A stretch of DNA of 64,000 nt, taken from positions 459,413-523,412 of the forward strand of contig NZ_JBGUAY010000001.1 in assembly GCF_041821025.1 (NCBI RefSeq), written 5' to 3'. The translations under genes and the position numbers were made by a program. Each line of letters begins with the position of its first letter. The stretch's first letter is position 1. Shown here piece by piece: positions 47,601 to 56,221 of the stretch. The notes under the pieces were generated by a model that saw nothing but the letters and a program-made list of their open reading frames with translations, was not told where the DNA came from and ran no database searches. The stretch is from Egicoccus sp. AB-alg6-2 (lineage in GTDB: Bacteria > Actinomycetota > Nitriliruptoria > Nitriliruptorales > Nitriliruptoraceae).

Positions 47601-48300
47601 GCTGCCGCACGGGTACGAGGGGCAGGGTCCCGAACACAGCTCCGCGCGCATCGAGCGCTTCCTCATCCTGTGCGCCGAGGACAACATCCAGGTCGTCAAC
47701 GCGACCACGGCCGCGCAGTACTTCCACGTCCTGCGGCGGCAGATGCACCGTGACGTGCGCAAGCCGCTGATCATCTTCACGCCGAAGTCCCTGCTGCGCT
47801 CGCCCAACGCGTTCTCGAACCTCGCCGAGTTCACCTCGGGCACCTTCCGCGAGACCCTCGACGACCCGGCGTGGGCCGCCCCGGGCACCGACGGCGAAGG
47901 CGAGGGCCGCGACCGCGACGAGGTGCGTGCGGTGACGCTCAGCTTCGGCAAGGTCGCCTACGACCTGATGCGCGCCCGCGACGAGCGCGAAGCCCCCGTC
48001 GCGGTCGTGCGGGTCGAGCAGCTCTACCCGTTCCCTGGTGACCAGATCCGCGAGATCCTGGCCTCCTACCCCAACGCGAAGGATGTGATCTGGGTCCAGG
48101 AGGAGCCGTCGAACATGGGCGGCTGGGGCTTCGTGGACGGTCGCCTGTGGAACCTGCTGGACGAGCTCGGCGACGGACGCAAGCTGCGTCATGCGGCCCG
48201 CGTGCCGTCCGCGTCGCCCGCCGCCGGTCAGCACGTGGTCCACGACCAGGAGCTCGAGCAGCTCATCGGCGACACGCTCGACCCCGTCGACGCGACCTGA
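44629..48300 (+). CDS. kgd: Multifunctional 2-oxoglutarate metabolism enzyme (KGD/SucA type)
   Basis: A 1223-residue fusion as in mycobacteria. A short SucA-like N-terminal segment (NAWLVEEMYEQYREDPDALSKSWRDFF) is followed by an acidic Ala-rich linker. Next comes an E2-type succinyltransferase catalytic domain with His303 in TYDHRVIQG but no lipoyl domain, and then a full E1 thiamine-diphosphate domain (about residues 370-1223) with MAHRGRLNVL, GDAAFAGQGVV, HGHNEGDDPSF and LLPHGYEGQGPEHSSARIERF. It decarboxylates 2-oxoglutarate in the TCA cycle and can form 2-hydroxy-3-oxoadipate. The ATG at 44629 matches the family N-terminus. Regulation by GarA is not visible here. Confidence 0.96.
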   Translation: MANQPAASSQSELNAWLVEEMYEQYREDPDALSKSWRDFFADYRPDDGRGGNGRAGRAGAATEAAASDNGASAATTVRAAPTVADDDPDAQRLRGVGARIVENMESSLGVPTATSVRDVPAKLLEVNRRIANNYLRRTRGGKVSFTHLIAYAMVKAVEAVPAMKSTYGVTEDGKPVVRRTDHFGLGLAVDVENKDGSRSLMVPVIADADTLPFDGFLRAYEDIIRKIRTGKLDPAMFAGGTITVTNPGTIGTVHSIPRLMSGQAAILGVGAIDYPAGYQAADPRTIAKLGVSKVITLTSTYDHRVIQGAESGLFLKRVHELLIGEHGFYDEVYEALGMPYEPARWRPDTTHVDDEFDLLAKQSKVDQLANMYRVRGHLIADLDPLRLHPKSTHKELDPTYYGLSIWDLDREFITDIGGEPRKMELKNILGVLRDAYCRTIGIEYGHVLDPAQKQWIRDEVEGVNGDVSPEDQLWILERLNAAEAFESFLHTKYVGQKRFGIEGAESLIPLLDAICEAAADADINDIVMGMAHRGRLNVLSNILGKSYQQIFGEFEGHIDPDTVQGSGDVKYHLGTQGTYEARSGNTVELRLPPNPSHLEAVNPVVEGIARAMQDTYDRGNEGVFPVLPLLMHGDAAFAGQGVVTETLNLSQLRGYRTGGTIHVVINNQVGFTTSPRSARSSYYATDVAKTVHAPMLHVNGDDPEAVVRVARLAFEYRQKFHSDIVIDLVCYRRHGHNEGDDPSFTQPQMYEVIDNLRSVRKLYTERLVRRGDISIEQAEEFLQDYEARLEEAFSSTKQAAPPEPPKAIRPEESTSLLPPADTAVPKEVLDRIAAKQFDVPDGFTRHPKLDRIFKKARERYEAGTIDWALGETLAFGSLLLEGTNVRLAGQDSRRGTFSQRHAVQVDFKTGEDHLPLQKLADEQGKFFAYDSLLSEYAAVGFEYGYSVQNKDTLVAWEAQFGDFVNGAQIIIDQFIVAAEDKWDETSGLVMLLPHGYEGQGPEHSSARIERFLILCAEDNIQVVNATTAAQYFHVLRRQMHRDVRKPLIIFTPKSLLRSPNAFSNLAEFTSGTFRETLDDPAWAAPGTDGEGEGRDRDEVRAVTLSFGKVAYDLMRARDEREAPVAVVRVEQLYPFPGDQIREILASYPNAKDVIWVQEEPSNMGGWGFVDGRLWNLLDELGDGRKLRHAARVPSASPAAGQHVVHDQELEQLIGDTLDPVDAT

Positions 48301-48317
48301 CGCACCGGTTCGGCGCA

Positions 48318-48340
48318 GCGCCCGCCCCCGGACCGGGCGC
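48318..48340 (+). terminator. Candidate terminator after kgd
   Basis: GCGCCCG (48318-48324) and CGGGCGC (48334-48340) form a 7-bp stem with a 9-base loop, 17 bases after the kgd stop. No T-run follows. Confidence 0.5.
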
Positions 48341-48343
48341 CAC

Positions 48344-48361
48344 GTCGATTGTGGGATCGAC
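48344..48361. promoter_or_regulatory. Palindrome between kgd and the PucR-type gene
   Basis: GTCGAT (48344-48349) and ATCGAC (48356-48361) are perfect complements around TGTGGG. TAGGGT at 48429-48434 is a possible -10 for the regulator gene. The palindrome lies well upstream of it, so it could be an autoregulatory site or simply a second terminator stem. Confidence 0.3.
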
Positions 48362-48527
48362 AACGGTGAGTCCCCGAATCTGGTGGGATGCGCCAAGGGT
48401 CGGTGTTCTCGTTGTGTCGCGACCAACGTAGGGTGGCTCCCGTCCGGCCGTTGGGAGACGCGCCGGTGGGAGGGAGACCCGTGTCGGTGTCGGACGGAGC
48501 GCTGCGTGCCCACCAGGTGGTGGCGCG

Positions 48528-49691
48528 TTGACGCGCGTCCCGGACCGGCCTGACGCGCCCTTCGCCGCCATCGCCCGGCGCGTGCTCGACGGGCTCGACG
48601 ACCTGCTGCCGCGGATGGGCGCGACCTACCAGCGCGAGATCGACGAGTACGCCCGGCTCACGCCACGGCAACTCGAGCACGAGATCCTCCAGACCTCGCG
48701 CCGGTTCATCGAGGGCTACTTCGGTCGGCTCGCGGCGGGTCGCGACGCGGAGGGGATCGACCTGTCCGCGCTGTCGCAGGCGGGCCGTCGCCGCCTGGAG
48801 ATGGGCATCTCCCTCGACTCTGCCCTCCACGCCTTCCGTCTCGCCGGCCGCGAGACCTGGCAGGCGGTGGTCGCGGCGGTCGACGAGGACGAGCACCACG
48901 TGCTCGGCCCGCTCGCCGCCGCCTGGATCGACCACATGGACCGGGCGTCGTCCAGCTTCGCCGAGGGCTACGTGGCCGCGTCGCACGAGCACCTGCGCCG
49001 CCTGGACGCCCGCCGCTCGGCGATCGTGGACGCGCTGCTCGAGGCGCAGGACTGGGGCGAGGTGGCCTCGGTCGCGGCGCGGTGGTCGCTGGCGCTCGCG
49101 CCGCGGTACCGACCCGTGCTGCTCGCGGGCGACGACGTGCTGGTGCGCATCGACCTGCTCGTGCAGAACGCGCCGCCGGACACGCTGGCCGGCCGACGCG
49201 GCACCCGGGTGCTGGCGCTGCTGCCCGACGAACGGGCCGATCCGCGGCTGTTGGCGAAGGCGGCCAATGCCCAGCTGACGACCTACGGGCGCGCCGTCGC
49301 CCCCGGACCGGAACTGCTCGCCGAGGTGCGGCACGTCGAGGCGGTACTGCTCGCGGCGGAGCGCGCCGGGCATCTCGAGGGCGCCTTCGGCCCCGACGAC
49401 CTGCTGCTCGAGCAGTTGCTCGCCGGCTCCGAGCGTGTGGTCGACGGTCTGGCCGCACGCGTGCTCGACCCGCTGGTGGCGCAGGATCCCGACGGCATCT
49501 TCGTCGCCACGCTTCGCACCTACCTCGCCTCGGGCTCGATCCCCGAGACCGCCGAGGTGCACGTCGTCCACCCGAACACGGTGGCATACCGGCTGCGCCG
49601 CGTCCGGGAGGTGACGGGGCTCGATCCACGGGTCCCGACGGATGCGGCCCTGCTGGTCGTGGCGGCCATGGCACGGGGGGGCACGGGGTAG
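48528..49691 (+). CDS. PucR-family transcriptional regulator
   Basis: A 387-residue protein. The N-terminal two thirds are helical (LDGLDDLLPRMGATYQREIDEYARL, RRLEMGISLDSALHAFRLAGRETW), a sensor layout of the RsbR/PucR kind found in actinobacteria. The C-terminal 65 residues or so form a PucR helix-turn-helix: LRTYLASGSIPETAEVHVVHPNTVAYRLRRVREVTGLDPR. The start is TTG 48528 with AGGTGG 8 bases upstream. It sits directly before a branched-chain-type ABC transporter operon and probably controls it. The ligand is unknown. Confidence 0.85.
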   Translation: MTRVPDRPDAPFAAIARRVLDGLDDLLPRMGATYQREIDEYARLTPRQLEHEILQTSRRFIEGYFGRLAAGRDAEGIDLSALSQAGRRRLEMGISLDSALHAFRLAGRETWQAVVAAVDEDEHHVLGPLAAAWIDHMDRASSSFAEGYVAASHEHLRRLDARRSAIVDALLEAQDWGEVASVAARWSLALAPRYRPVLLAGDDVLVRIDLLVQNAPPDTLAGRRGTRVLALLPDERADPRLLAKAANAQLTTYGRAVAPGPELLAEVRHVEAVLLAAERAGHLEGAFGPDDLLLEQLLAGSERVVDGLAARVLDPLVAQDPDGIFVATLRTYLASGSIPETAEVHVVHPNTVAYRLRRVREVTGLDPRVPTDAALLVVAAMARGGTG

Positions 49692-49747
49692 CGAGTCGCC
49701 GCTCGTCCGACGGGCGCGCGGCTGCAGCGAGTTCCAACCCGGCGAAT

Positions 49748-49765
49748 CGCCACCTCACGGTGGCG
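49748..49765 (+). promoter_or_regulatory. Hairpin between the regulator and the transporter operon
   Basis: CGCCACC (49748-49754), loop TCAC and GGTGGCG (49759-49765) form a perfect 7-bp stem. It lies 57 bases after the regulator stop and 72 before the binding-protein ATG, and could be a terminator or part of the operon leader. Confidence 0.4.
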
Positions 49766-49836
49766 TGGCGTCTGTGCCGTCGTGGCCGGGGACAGCAAGG
49801 ACGGGGCACCGCCCCCACCACGAGGGAGAGAACGAC

Positions 49837-51186
49837 ATGAGGATGACACGCCGTGACGCCCGACGTCACACGGGAGCCCGACGCCGCGTCGCGGCGGCGC
49901 TGCTGGCGGCCGCGCTGGCCGCCAGTGCCTGCGCCGCCGACGGCGACGGACCCGGCTCGCCCGGCGCGGCCGGGGACGGGACCGAACCCGCCGGCGAGGA
50001 CGGCGCCGACGCGGACACCGACGCGGACGCCGGGACCGCGGACGCACCGGAAGGGGATCCGCTGCGAATCGGCATGGCGACGTCACTGTCGGGATCGATC
50101 GCCTTGTTCGGCGTCGCCAACCAGAACGGCGCGCAGCTCGCGGTCGACCAGCTCAACGCCTCTGGTGGCGTGCTCGGCCGGCCGGTCGAGCTCATCGTCC
50201 GTGACGACCAGGCCCGCCCGGAGGAGGGCGCCGCGCTCGCCCGCGACCTGATCCTCTCCGAGGGCGTGGACGTGTTGCTCGGCCCCGTGTCGTCCGGCGT
50301 GGCGCTCGCCATCACCGAGGTGTCCGAGGAGCGGAAGGTGCCGTTCATCACCCACACCGCCAACACCTCGGCGCTGATGGTCGAGCAGTTCCAGCCCTAC
50401 ATGGTCTCCGTGGTCCCAAACACCTACATGGAGGCCCGGGCACAGGGCGTCGACCTCGCCGACGAGCCCTACACCCGGTGGGCGACGATCGCGCCCAACT
50501 ACGAGTTCGGGCAGCGACAGACCCAGACCTTCGTCGACACGATCACGGCGGAGAACGACCAGGTCGAGATCATCGCCCAACAGTTCCCCGAGCTCGGTGA
50601 GGCCGACCTGCGGCCGTTCATCACCGCGCTGATCTCCTCCGACCCCGAGGCGGTCTACTCGCCGCTGTTCGCCGGCGACCTGATCACCTTCACGCGGCAG
50701 GCGGCCGACCTCGGCTTCTTCGAGCAGGTCGAGTTCACCGCCCTGTACGAGACCGACGCGCTCGAGGAACTGCGCGACGAGGTAGATCTCGAGGGGGTCC
50801 GCGGGTACTCACGTTGCCCGTTCACCATCGACAACGACCAGATGCGCGACTTCGTCGACGCCTACCAGCAGGCCCACGACCGGGTGCCGAGCGACTGGGC
50901 GTGCATGGCCTACGACGCCGTGATGCTCTGGGCCCAGGTCGCCGAGGCCGCCGGTACCGAGGACGCGGACGCGTTCGTCGAGACGGTCGAGGACTTCTCC
51001 TTCACGGGCCTCCGTGGCGAGACCCACATCCGTGGCATCGACCACCAGGCCGCGGTGCCGTCCTACATCGGCCGGCTGACCTTCGACGACGAGCTCGGCT
51101 TCTACGTCTACACCGACCTGCAGACCGTCCCCGCCGAGGACATCTGGCTCAGCGAGGACGAGGTCACCGAGCTGCGGGGCGGGTGA
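49837..51186 (+). CDS. Branched-chain amino acid-type ABC transporter substrate-binding lipoprotein
   Basis: A 449-residue periplasmic-binding protein (Peripla_BP_6). The signal peptide ends in the lipobox ASAC with Cys32. An acidic linker of about 40 residues follows. The mature domain starts LRIGMATSLSGSIALFGVANQNGAQLAVDQLNASGGVLGRPVELIVRDDQ and includes the VDVLLGPVSSGVALAITEVSEERKVPFI hinge. These domains bind amino acids but also amides, aromatic acids and short fatty acids. The neighbouring acyl-CoA ligase favours a carboxylic acid ligand. ATG has GAGGGAGAG upstream. Confidence 0.9.
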   Translation: MRMTRRDARRHTGARRRVAAALLAAALAASACAADGDGPGSPGAAGDGTEPAGEDGADADTDADAGTADAPEGDPLRIGMATSLSGSIALFGVANQNGAQLAVDQLNASGGVLGRPVELIVRDDQARPEEGAALARDLILSEGVDVLLGPVSSGVALAITEVSEERKVPFITHTANTSALMVEQFQPYMVSVVPNTYMEARAQGVDLADEPYTRWATIAPNYEFGQRQTQTFVDTITAENDQVEIIAQQFPELGEADLRPFITALISSDPEAVYSPLFAGDLITFTRQAADLGFFEQVEFTALYETDALEELRDEVDLEGVRGYSRCPFTIDNDQMRDFVDAYQQAHDRVPSDWACMAYDAVMLWAQVAEAAGTEDADAFVETVEDFSFTGLRGETHIRGIDHQAAVPSYIGRLTFDDELGFYVYTDLQTVPAEDIWLSEDEVTELRGG

Positions 51187-51223
51187 CCCCGCGACGCCGA
51201 ACCATCGTCGATCGGAGACCGAC

Positions 51224-52102
51224 ATGAGCACGAATGCGCTGCTCCTGCAGATCCTGACCGGGCTCTCGCGCGCCGCGATCCTGTTCATCGTGGCCGCAGG
51301 ACTCTCGCTGGTGTTCGGTGCCATGCGCATCGTCAACATCGCCCACGGTTCGTTCTACATGCTCGGTGCGTTCCTCGCGGTCACGGTGGCCGGGGCGGTG
51401 GCGGGACCGTTCGGTTTCGTCGCCGCCCTGGTGGTGGCGCCGCTCATCGTCGCCGTCGTCGGCGGGGTCATCGAGGTCAGTGCCCTGCGCCGGCTGTACG
51501 GCAAGGAGCACCTGCTGCAACTGCTGGCGACGTTCGCGGTCCTGCTGGTGCTGCACGACGCGGTCCGCTGGTTCTACGGCGAGCGACCCCGGTCGTTGCG
51601 GGCGCCCGAGTTCGCACGCGGATCCGTGGACCTCGCCGGCACCATCTACCCCCGGTACGGGCTGTTCATCATCGTCGCCGCCCTGCTCATCGCCGGTGGG
51701 TTGTGGGCACTGATGAGCCGGACCGGGCTCGGACGGGACATCCGCGCGGCGGTGTCCGATCCCGAGATGCTCGGCATGGTGGGTGTCGACGTCCGCCGCC
51801 TGTTCACGATCGTGTTCATGCTGGGGGCGGCGCTCGGTGGCATCGGCGGGGTGCTCGCCGCGCCGCAGACGACGCTGCTGCTCGGCATGGACGTCGACAT
51901 CATCGTGCAGTCGTTCGCCGTGGTCATCATCGGCGGTCTCGGCAGCCTGCTCGGGACCGCGGTCGGCGCCGTGCTCGTCGGGGTCACCTTCGCGCTGGGG
52001 ATCGTCTGGTTCCCCTCGGCGGCGATGGCCATCGTCTTCCTCGTCATGGTCGCCGTACTCGTGGTGCGGCCGACCGGGCTGTTCGGGATCCCGGAGGCAT
52101 GA
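51224..52102 (+). CDS. livH: ABC transporter permease, LivH type
   Basis: A 292-residue inner-membrane protein with about eight helices. The LivH opening LQILTGLSRAAILFIVAAGLSLVFGAMRIVNIAHGSFYMLGA and the EAA-like loop region VVIIGGLGSLLGTAVGAVLVG that contacts the ATPases are both present. ATG 51224 has GGAG upstream. It forms the channel with the LivM-type permease encoded next, whose start overlaps or abuts this stop. Confidence 0.92.
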   Translation: MSTNALLLQILTGLSRAAILFIVAAGLSLVFGAMRIVNIAHGSFYMLGAFLAVTVAGAVAGPFGFVAALVVAPLIVAVVGGVIEVSALRRLYGKEHLLQLLATFAVLLVLHDAVRWFYGERPRSLRAPEFARGSVDLAGTIYPRYGLFIIVAALLIAGGLWALMSRTGLGRDIRAAVSDPEMLGMVGVDVRRLFTIVFMLGAALGGIGGVLAAPQTTLLLGMDVDIIVQSFAVVIIGGLGSLLGTAVGAVLVGVTFALGIVWFPSAAMAIVFLVMVAVLVVRPTGLFGIPEA

Positions 52103-53169
52103 TGTCGACCACGACCACTCCCACCCGCCGGCGCTCGCGTCGGCCGAGCCTCGCGACGCCGGACTGGATGCGTCCGCGCACCGGTTGGACCGCCGCGGCC
52201 GTGATCGCGGTTGCGGCGCCCTGGCTGGTCGACGAACGCCAGGTCTTCGTCCTGATGATGGTGCTGATCCTGGCCGTCTTCGCGACCTCGTACAACATCC
52301 TGCTCGGCAACACCGGCATGGTGTCGTTCGCCCACGCCTCGTACTACGGCGTCGGCGCCTACGCCGTCACCCTCAGCGCCCTGCACCTGGGTTGGTCGCC
52401 GCTGCTCGGTATGGCGCTCGCTCCCGTCGCGGCGGGCGCCCTCGGCTACCTGACCGGCCTGGTGGCGCTGCGTGCGACGCGGCTGTACTTCGCCCTGCTC
52501 ACGCTGGCCATCGGGCAGCTGATGTACGTGGTGATGTTCCAATGGCGCACGTTCACCCGCGGCGACGACGGCATCCACGGCCTGCGACTGCCGGACGTGC
52601 TCGGGCCCACCCTCAACCGGTACTACTTCCTGCTGCTGCTCGCGGCGCTCGCCATCGCGATCATGGGTGTGGCGATGCGCTCGCCGTTCGGCGCGACCCT
52701 GCGCGCGATCCGCGAGAACCGTGACCGCGCGGGCTTCCTCGGCATCAAGGTCAAGCGCTACGAGTTGGCCGCCTTCACGCTCGGCAGCGCCTTCGCCGGC
52801 TGGGCCGGCGGCATGTACGCGATCTTCGACCGCGGCTCGTTCCCGCTGCTGCTGCACTGGACCACGTCGGCCGAACCGATCTTCGTGACCCTGATCGGCG
52901 GCATGAACAGCTTCGCCGGACCCGTCGTCGGCGCGGTCATCTTCGGTCTGTTGCGCGACTACGTGACCCGCAACTTCGTGTATTGGGGCGTCGTCCTCGG
53001 CCTGGTGCTGCTCACCCTGATCCTGTTCCTGCCCGGCGGCACCGTCGAGGGGCTCAAGCGGCTGTGGGCGCGCTTCACCGGCGGACCGCCACCCGAAGGC
53101 GATCCCGCAGCACCCGACCATCCCGGCGTCGACGAACCGGCACCGGCCAGCAGGGGAGGTGTCCGATGA
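52102..53169 (+). CDS. livM: ABC transporter permease, LivM type
   Basis: A 355-residue permease with about ten helices after a basic N-terminus. LILAVFATSYNILLGNTGMVSFAHASYYGVGAYAV and SAEPIFVTLIGGMNSFAGPVVGAVIFGLLRDYV are LivM signatures. ATG 52102 has GGAGG 5 bases upstream, while ATG 52099 is in frame but has shorter spacing. The C-terminal 30 residues or so are acidic and Pro-rich (PPPEGDPAAPDHPGVDEP). The stop overlaps the livG ATG by 4 bases. Confidence 0.92.
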   Translation: MSTTTTPTRRRSRRPSLATPDWMRPRTGWTAAAVIAVAAPWLVDERQVFVLMMVLILAVFATSYNILLGNTGMVSFAHASYYGVGAYAVTLSALHLGWSPLLGMALAPVAAGALGYLTGLVALRATRLYFALLTLAIGQLMYVVMFQWRTFTRGDDGIHGLRLPDVLGPTLNRYYFLLLLAALAIAIMGVAMRSPFGATLRAIRENRDRAGFLGIKVKRYELAAFTLGSAFAGWAGGMYAIFDRGSFPLLLHWTTSAEPIFVTLIGGMNSFAGPVVGAVIFGLLRDYVTRNFVYWGVVLGLVLLTLILFLPGGTVEGLKRLWARFTGGPPPEGDPAAPDHPGVDEPAPASRGGVR

Positions 53170-53915
53170 CCGGACTGCTCGAGGTCACCGGGTTGGGCAA
53201 GCGCTTCGGCGGACTCGCCGCGGTCACGGGCGTCGACCTCACCGTCGCCGACGGCGAACGGCGCGCGGTCATCGGCCCCAATGGTGCCGGAAAGACGACG
53301 CTGTTCAACCTCATCACCGGCTACCTGCGGCCCGACAGCGGCACCGTGTCGTTCGCCGGCGAGGACATCACCGGCAAGGCGACGCACACCGTGGCCAGAG
53401 CCGGCATCGGACGGGCGTTCCAGATCACCAGCATCTTCCCGGGGCTGACGGTGTTCGAGAACGTCCAGCTGGGCCGGTTCGCCCGCACCGGTGAGACCCG
53501 CCGGGCCGTCGGCGTCGCGGCCGGACGGCACGGCACCGAGGTACGCGCGATCCTCGACGACGTGGGTCTGCTCGCGGTCGCCGACGAGCGTGCCGGCAAC
53601 CTCTCGCACGGCGACCAGCGGGCGCTGGAGCTGGCGATCTCATTGGCGATGGAGCCCAGGCTGCTGCTGCTCGACGAACCGACGGCGGGCATGGCCCCCG
53701 CGGAGACCACGCGCACGATGGACCTCGTGCGGCGGATCGCGGACGAACGGCGCCTGACGCTGCTGTTCTGCGAGCACGACATGGACGTGGTGTTCGGCAC
53801 GGCCGACCGCGTGCTGGTGATGCACCAGGGCGCACCGCTGGTCGACGGCACCCCCGACGAGGTGCGCGCCCACCCCGACGTCCGCCGGGTCTACCTCGGC
53901 GAGGAGGACGCGTGA
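53166..53915 (+). CDS. livG: ABC transporter ATP-binding protein, LivG type
   Basis: A 249-residue ATPase. Walker A GPNGAGKT is at 37-44. The signature is LSHGDQR instead of the LSHGEQR common in LivG. Walker B LLLLDEPTAGMAP and the switch CEHDMDVVF follow. GRAFQITSIFPGLTVFENV is the Q-loop area. It powers uptake together with the LivF-type subunit. It overlaps livM and livF by about 4 bases or less, confirming a single operon. Confidence 0.93.
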   Translation: MTGLLEVTGLGKRFGGLAAVTGVDLTVADGERRAVIGPNGAGKTTLFNLITGYLRPDSGTVSFAGEDITGKATHTVARAGIGRAFQITSIFPGLTVFENVQLGRFARTGETRRAVGVAAGRHGTEVRAILDDVGLLAVADERAGNLSHGDQRALELAISLAMEPRLLLLDEPTAGMAPAETTRTMDLVRRIADERRLTLLFCEHDMDVVFGTADRVLVMHQGAPLVDGTPDEVRAHPDVRRVYLGEEDA

Positions 53916-54607
53916 TGCTCGAGGTCGAAGGACTCCACGGCCACTACGGCGCCAGCCATGTCCTGCACGGCGTCGACCTGCAGGCGTCGGCGGGTGAGCT
54001 GGTGGCCCTGCTCGGTCGCAACGGTGCGGGCAAGACGACCACGCTCAGCGCGTTGATGGGGGTCGTGCCCGCCTCGGCCGGTCGCATCCGGCTCGACGGC
54101 GAGGACATCACCGAACTGCCCGCGTTCCGGCGGCTGCGCAAGGGACTCGCCATGGTCCCCTCGGGGGCCCGCGTGTTCGCCGACCTGACCGTCGAGGAGA
54201 ACCTGCAGGTCGTCCGCCCACGGCACACCGACGATCCCTGGACCGTGCAGCGCGTCTACGAGCTGTTCCCCAAGCTCGGGGACCTGCGCAACGCGAACGC
54301 GAAGAACCTCTCCGGCGGCGAGCGCCAGATGCTGGCCGTGGGGCGCGGTCTGATGGCCAATCCCAAGGTGCTGCTGCTCGACGAGCCGTCCGAGGGCCTC
54401 GCTCCCGTCGTCGTCCAGGCGCTCGGGACCCTGCTCGGTCAGCTGCGCGAGGTCGGACTGACCATGGTGCTCGCCGAACAGCAGCACCGGTTCGCGCTCA
54501 GGCACGCCGACCGGGCCTTCCTGATCGAGAAGGGCGCGATCCGCCACACCGAGTCGGCGGCGACGCTCGAGGGCAGCGGTGCACTGCAGCGCTACCTCGG
54601 CGTCTGA
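53915..54607 (+). CDS. livF: ABC transporter ATP-binding protein, LivF type
   Basis: A 230-residue ATPase. Walker A GRNGAGKT is at 34-41. Signature LSGGERQ, Walker B VLLLDEPSEGLAP and the switch AEQQHRFAL match LivF. ATG 53915 (GAGGAGG 7 bases upstream) is preferred to GTG 53912. Both are in frame and overlap the livG stop. The acyl-CoA ligase start is 12 bases after its stop. Confidence 0.93.
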   Translation: MLEVEGLHGHYGASHVLHGVDLQASAGELVALLGRNGAGKTTTLSALMGVVPASAGRIRLDGEDITELPAFRRLRKGLAMVPSGARVFADLTVEENLQVVRPRHTDDPWTVQRVYELFPKLGDLRNANAKNLSGGERQMLAVGRGLMANPKVLLLDEPSEGLAPVVVQALGTLLGQLREVGLTMVLAEQQHRFALRHADRAFLIEKGAIRHTESAATLEGSGALQRYLGV

Positions 54608-54619
54608 CGGAGGATGTCG

Positions 54620-56221
54620 ATGACGCCGCTGCCCGGACTGACCCAGCGCACCCCGCTGACGCTGGACCTCGTGTTCGAACGCCTGCGCACCGTCCATGCC
54701 GACGGCCGGGTCGTCGACGCCGAGGGCGAGACCACCTACGGCGCCCTGGCCGAGCGGATCCTGCGCCTGGCGCGGGTGCTCACCGACGAGCTCGGGGTCC
54801 GGCCCGGGGACCGGGTCGCGACGTTCGCGTTCAACTCGACCCGTCACCTCGAGCTGTACTTCGCCGTCCCACTGATCGGCGCCGTGCTCCACACGGTCAA
54901 TGTGCGTCTGCACCCCGACCAGGTCGCGTTCATCCTCGACCACGCAGGTGACGAGGTGGCGTTCGTCGACGGCGCGCTCCTCGCCGACTTCGCCCGCATC
55001 GCCGGTCGTGAGCGATTGCGGCACGTCGTGCGCATGGGCAAGGGGCCCGACGGGGCGGTCGCCGGGCAACTCGACCACGACGAACTGGTCGCCGCGGCCG
55101 ACCCGCTGCGGGACCTGCCGCGGCTGGACGAGGACGCCGCGCTGGGGCTTTGTTACACCTCCGGCACGACCGGCGACCCCAAGGGCGTGCTCACCTCGCA
55201 CCGCGGCATGCTGCTGCACACCATGGCGGCATGCATGGCCGACCACATCGGGCTGCGGGAGTCCGACGTCGTGCTGCCCGTGGTCCCGATGTTCCACGCG
55301 TTCGCGTGGGGTCTGCCGTATGCGGCGCCGTTCGTCGGTGCCGAACTCGCCTTCCACGGCGCGGACAGCTCGCCCGAGCACCTCGGCACGGTCCTGTCGA
55401 CCGCCGAGGTGACCGTGGCGGCCGGCGTGCCGACGATCTGGAAGTCGTTGCTGCCCGGCCTGCGTTCGGGGAAGCTGGACGCCGCCGCACTGCGGTTGGT
55501 GTTCGTCGGTGGCGCCGCCTCGCCACGCGCGCTGATCGAGGCCTACGACGATCTCGGCATCGAGTACCTGCAGGTGTGGGGGATGACCGAGACCGGGCCG
55601 CTGGCCTGCGCGTCGCGGCCGCGGCGCCGGCACCGGGGGCTGACGCGGGACCAGTCCCTCGACGTGCGCGAGCGGACGGGCACGATCTTCGCCGGCCTGC
55701 GTGCACGGATCACCGACGAGGCGGGTCGGCCGCTGCCCCAGGACGGCCAGGCCGTCGGCGAGCTGGAGGTCACCGGACCTTGGATCGCGTCCGGCTACTA
55801 CCGCCTCGAAGCCGACGACCGCTTCAACGACGGCTGGTTGCGCACCGGCGACATGGCGACGATGGAGCCGGATGGCTACCTGCGCATCGTGGACCGGGCC
55901 AAGGACCTGGTGAAGTCGGGGGGCGAGTGGATCAGCTCCGTCGAGCTCGAGGGGCACCTGCTGGCGCATCCCGACGTCGCCGACGCGGCGGTGGTCGGGA
56001 TGCCGTCACGGCGCTGGGACGAGCGGCCGGTCGCCGTCGTCGTCCCGGTCGACCCGGACGCGCCACCGACGCTGGCGCAACTGCACGCGTTCCTGGTCGA
56101 CCGGGTCGCCAAGTGGTGGCTGCCCGACGCCGTGACCTATCTCACCGAGATCCCCAAGACCTCGGTCGGCAAGCTCGACAAGCGCACCCTGCGGGCGTCC
56201 CTGGACCTCGAGCTGGACTGA
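54620..56221 (+). CDS. AMP-dependent acyl-CoA synthetase/ligase
   Basis: A 533-residue adenylate-forming enzyme. P-loop YTSGTTGDPKG starts at residue 179. The central motif GMTETGPLAC and the hinge region WLRTGDMATMEPDGYLRIVDRAKDLVKSGGEWIS are intact, as is the late catalytic Lys in KTSVGKLDKRTLR. It resembles medium- or long-chain fatty-acid and aromatic acyl-CoA ligases. ATG 54620 (GGAGG 6 bases upstream) is preferred over ATG 54614. As the last gene of the transporter operon it probably activates the imported carboxylic acid. The acid itself cannot be read from sequence. Confidence 0.9.
   Translation: MTPLPGLTQRTPLTLDLVFERLRTVHADGRVVDAEGETTYGALAERILRLARVLTDELGVRPGDRVATFAFNSTRHLELYFAVPLIGAVLHTVNVRLHPDQVAFILDHAGDEVAFVDGALLADFARIAGRERLRHVVRMGKGPDGAVAGQLDHDELVAAADPLRDLPRLDEDAALGLCYTSGTTGDPKGVLTSHRGMLLHTMAACMADHIGLRESDVVLPVVPMFHAFAWGLPYAAPFVGAELAFHGADSSPEHLGTVLSTAEVTVAAGVPTIWKSLLPGLRSGKLDAAALRLVFVGGAASPRALIEAYDDLGIEYLQVWGMTETGPLACASRPRRRHRGLTRDQSLDVRERTGTIFAGLRARITDEAGRPLPQDGQAVGELEVTGPWIASGYYRLEADDRFNDGWLRTGDMATMEPDGYLRIVDRAKDLVKSGGEWISSVELEGHLLAHPDVADAAVVGMPSRRWDERPVAVVVPVDPDAPPTLAQLHAFLVDRVAKWWLPDAVTYLTEIPKTSVGKLDKRTLRASLDLELD

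Noticed and set aside
46030..48513. Long - strand open frame antisense to kgd
   Set aside because: It mirrors the conserved E1 domain of kgd and encodes a low-complexity Val/Arg/Asp-rich sequence without motifs.
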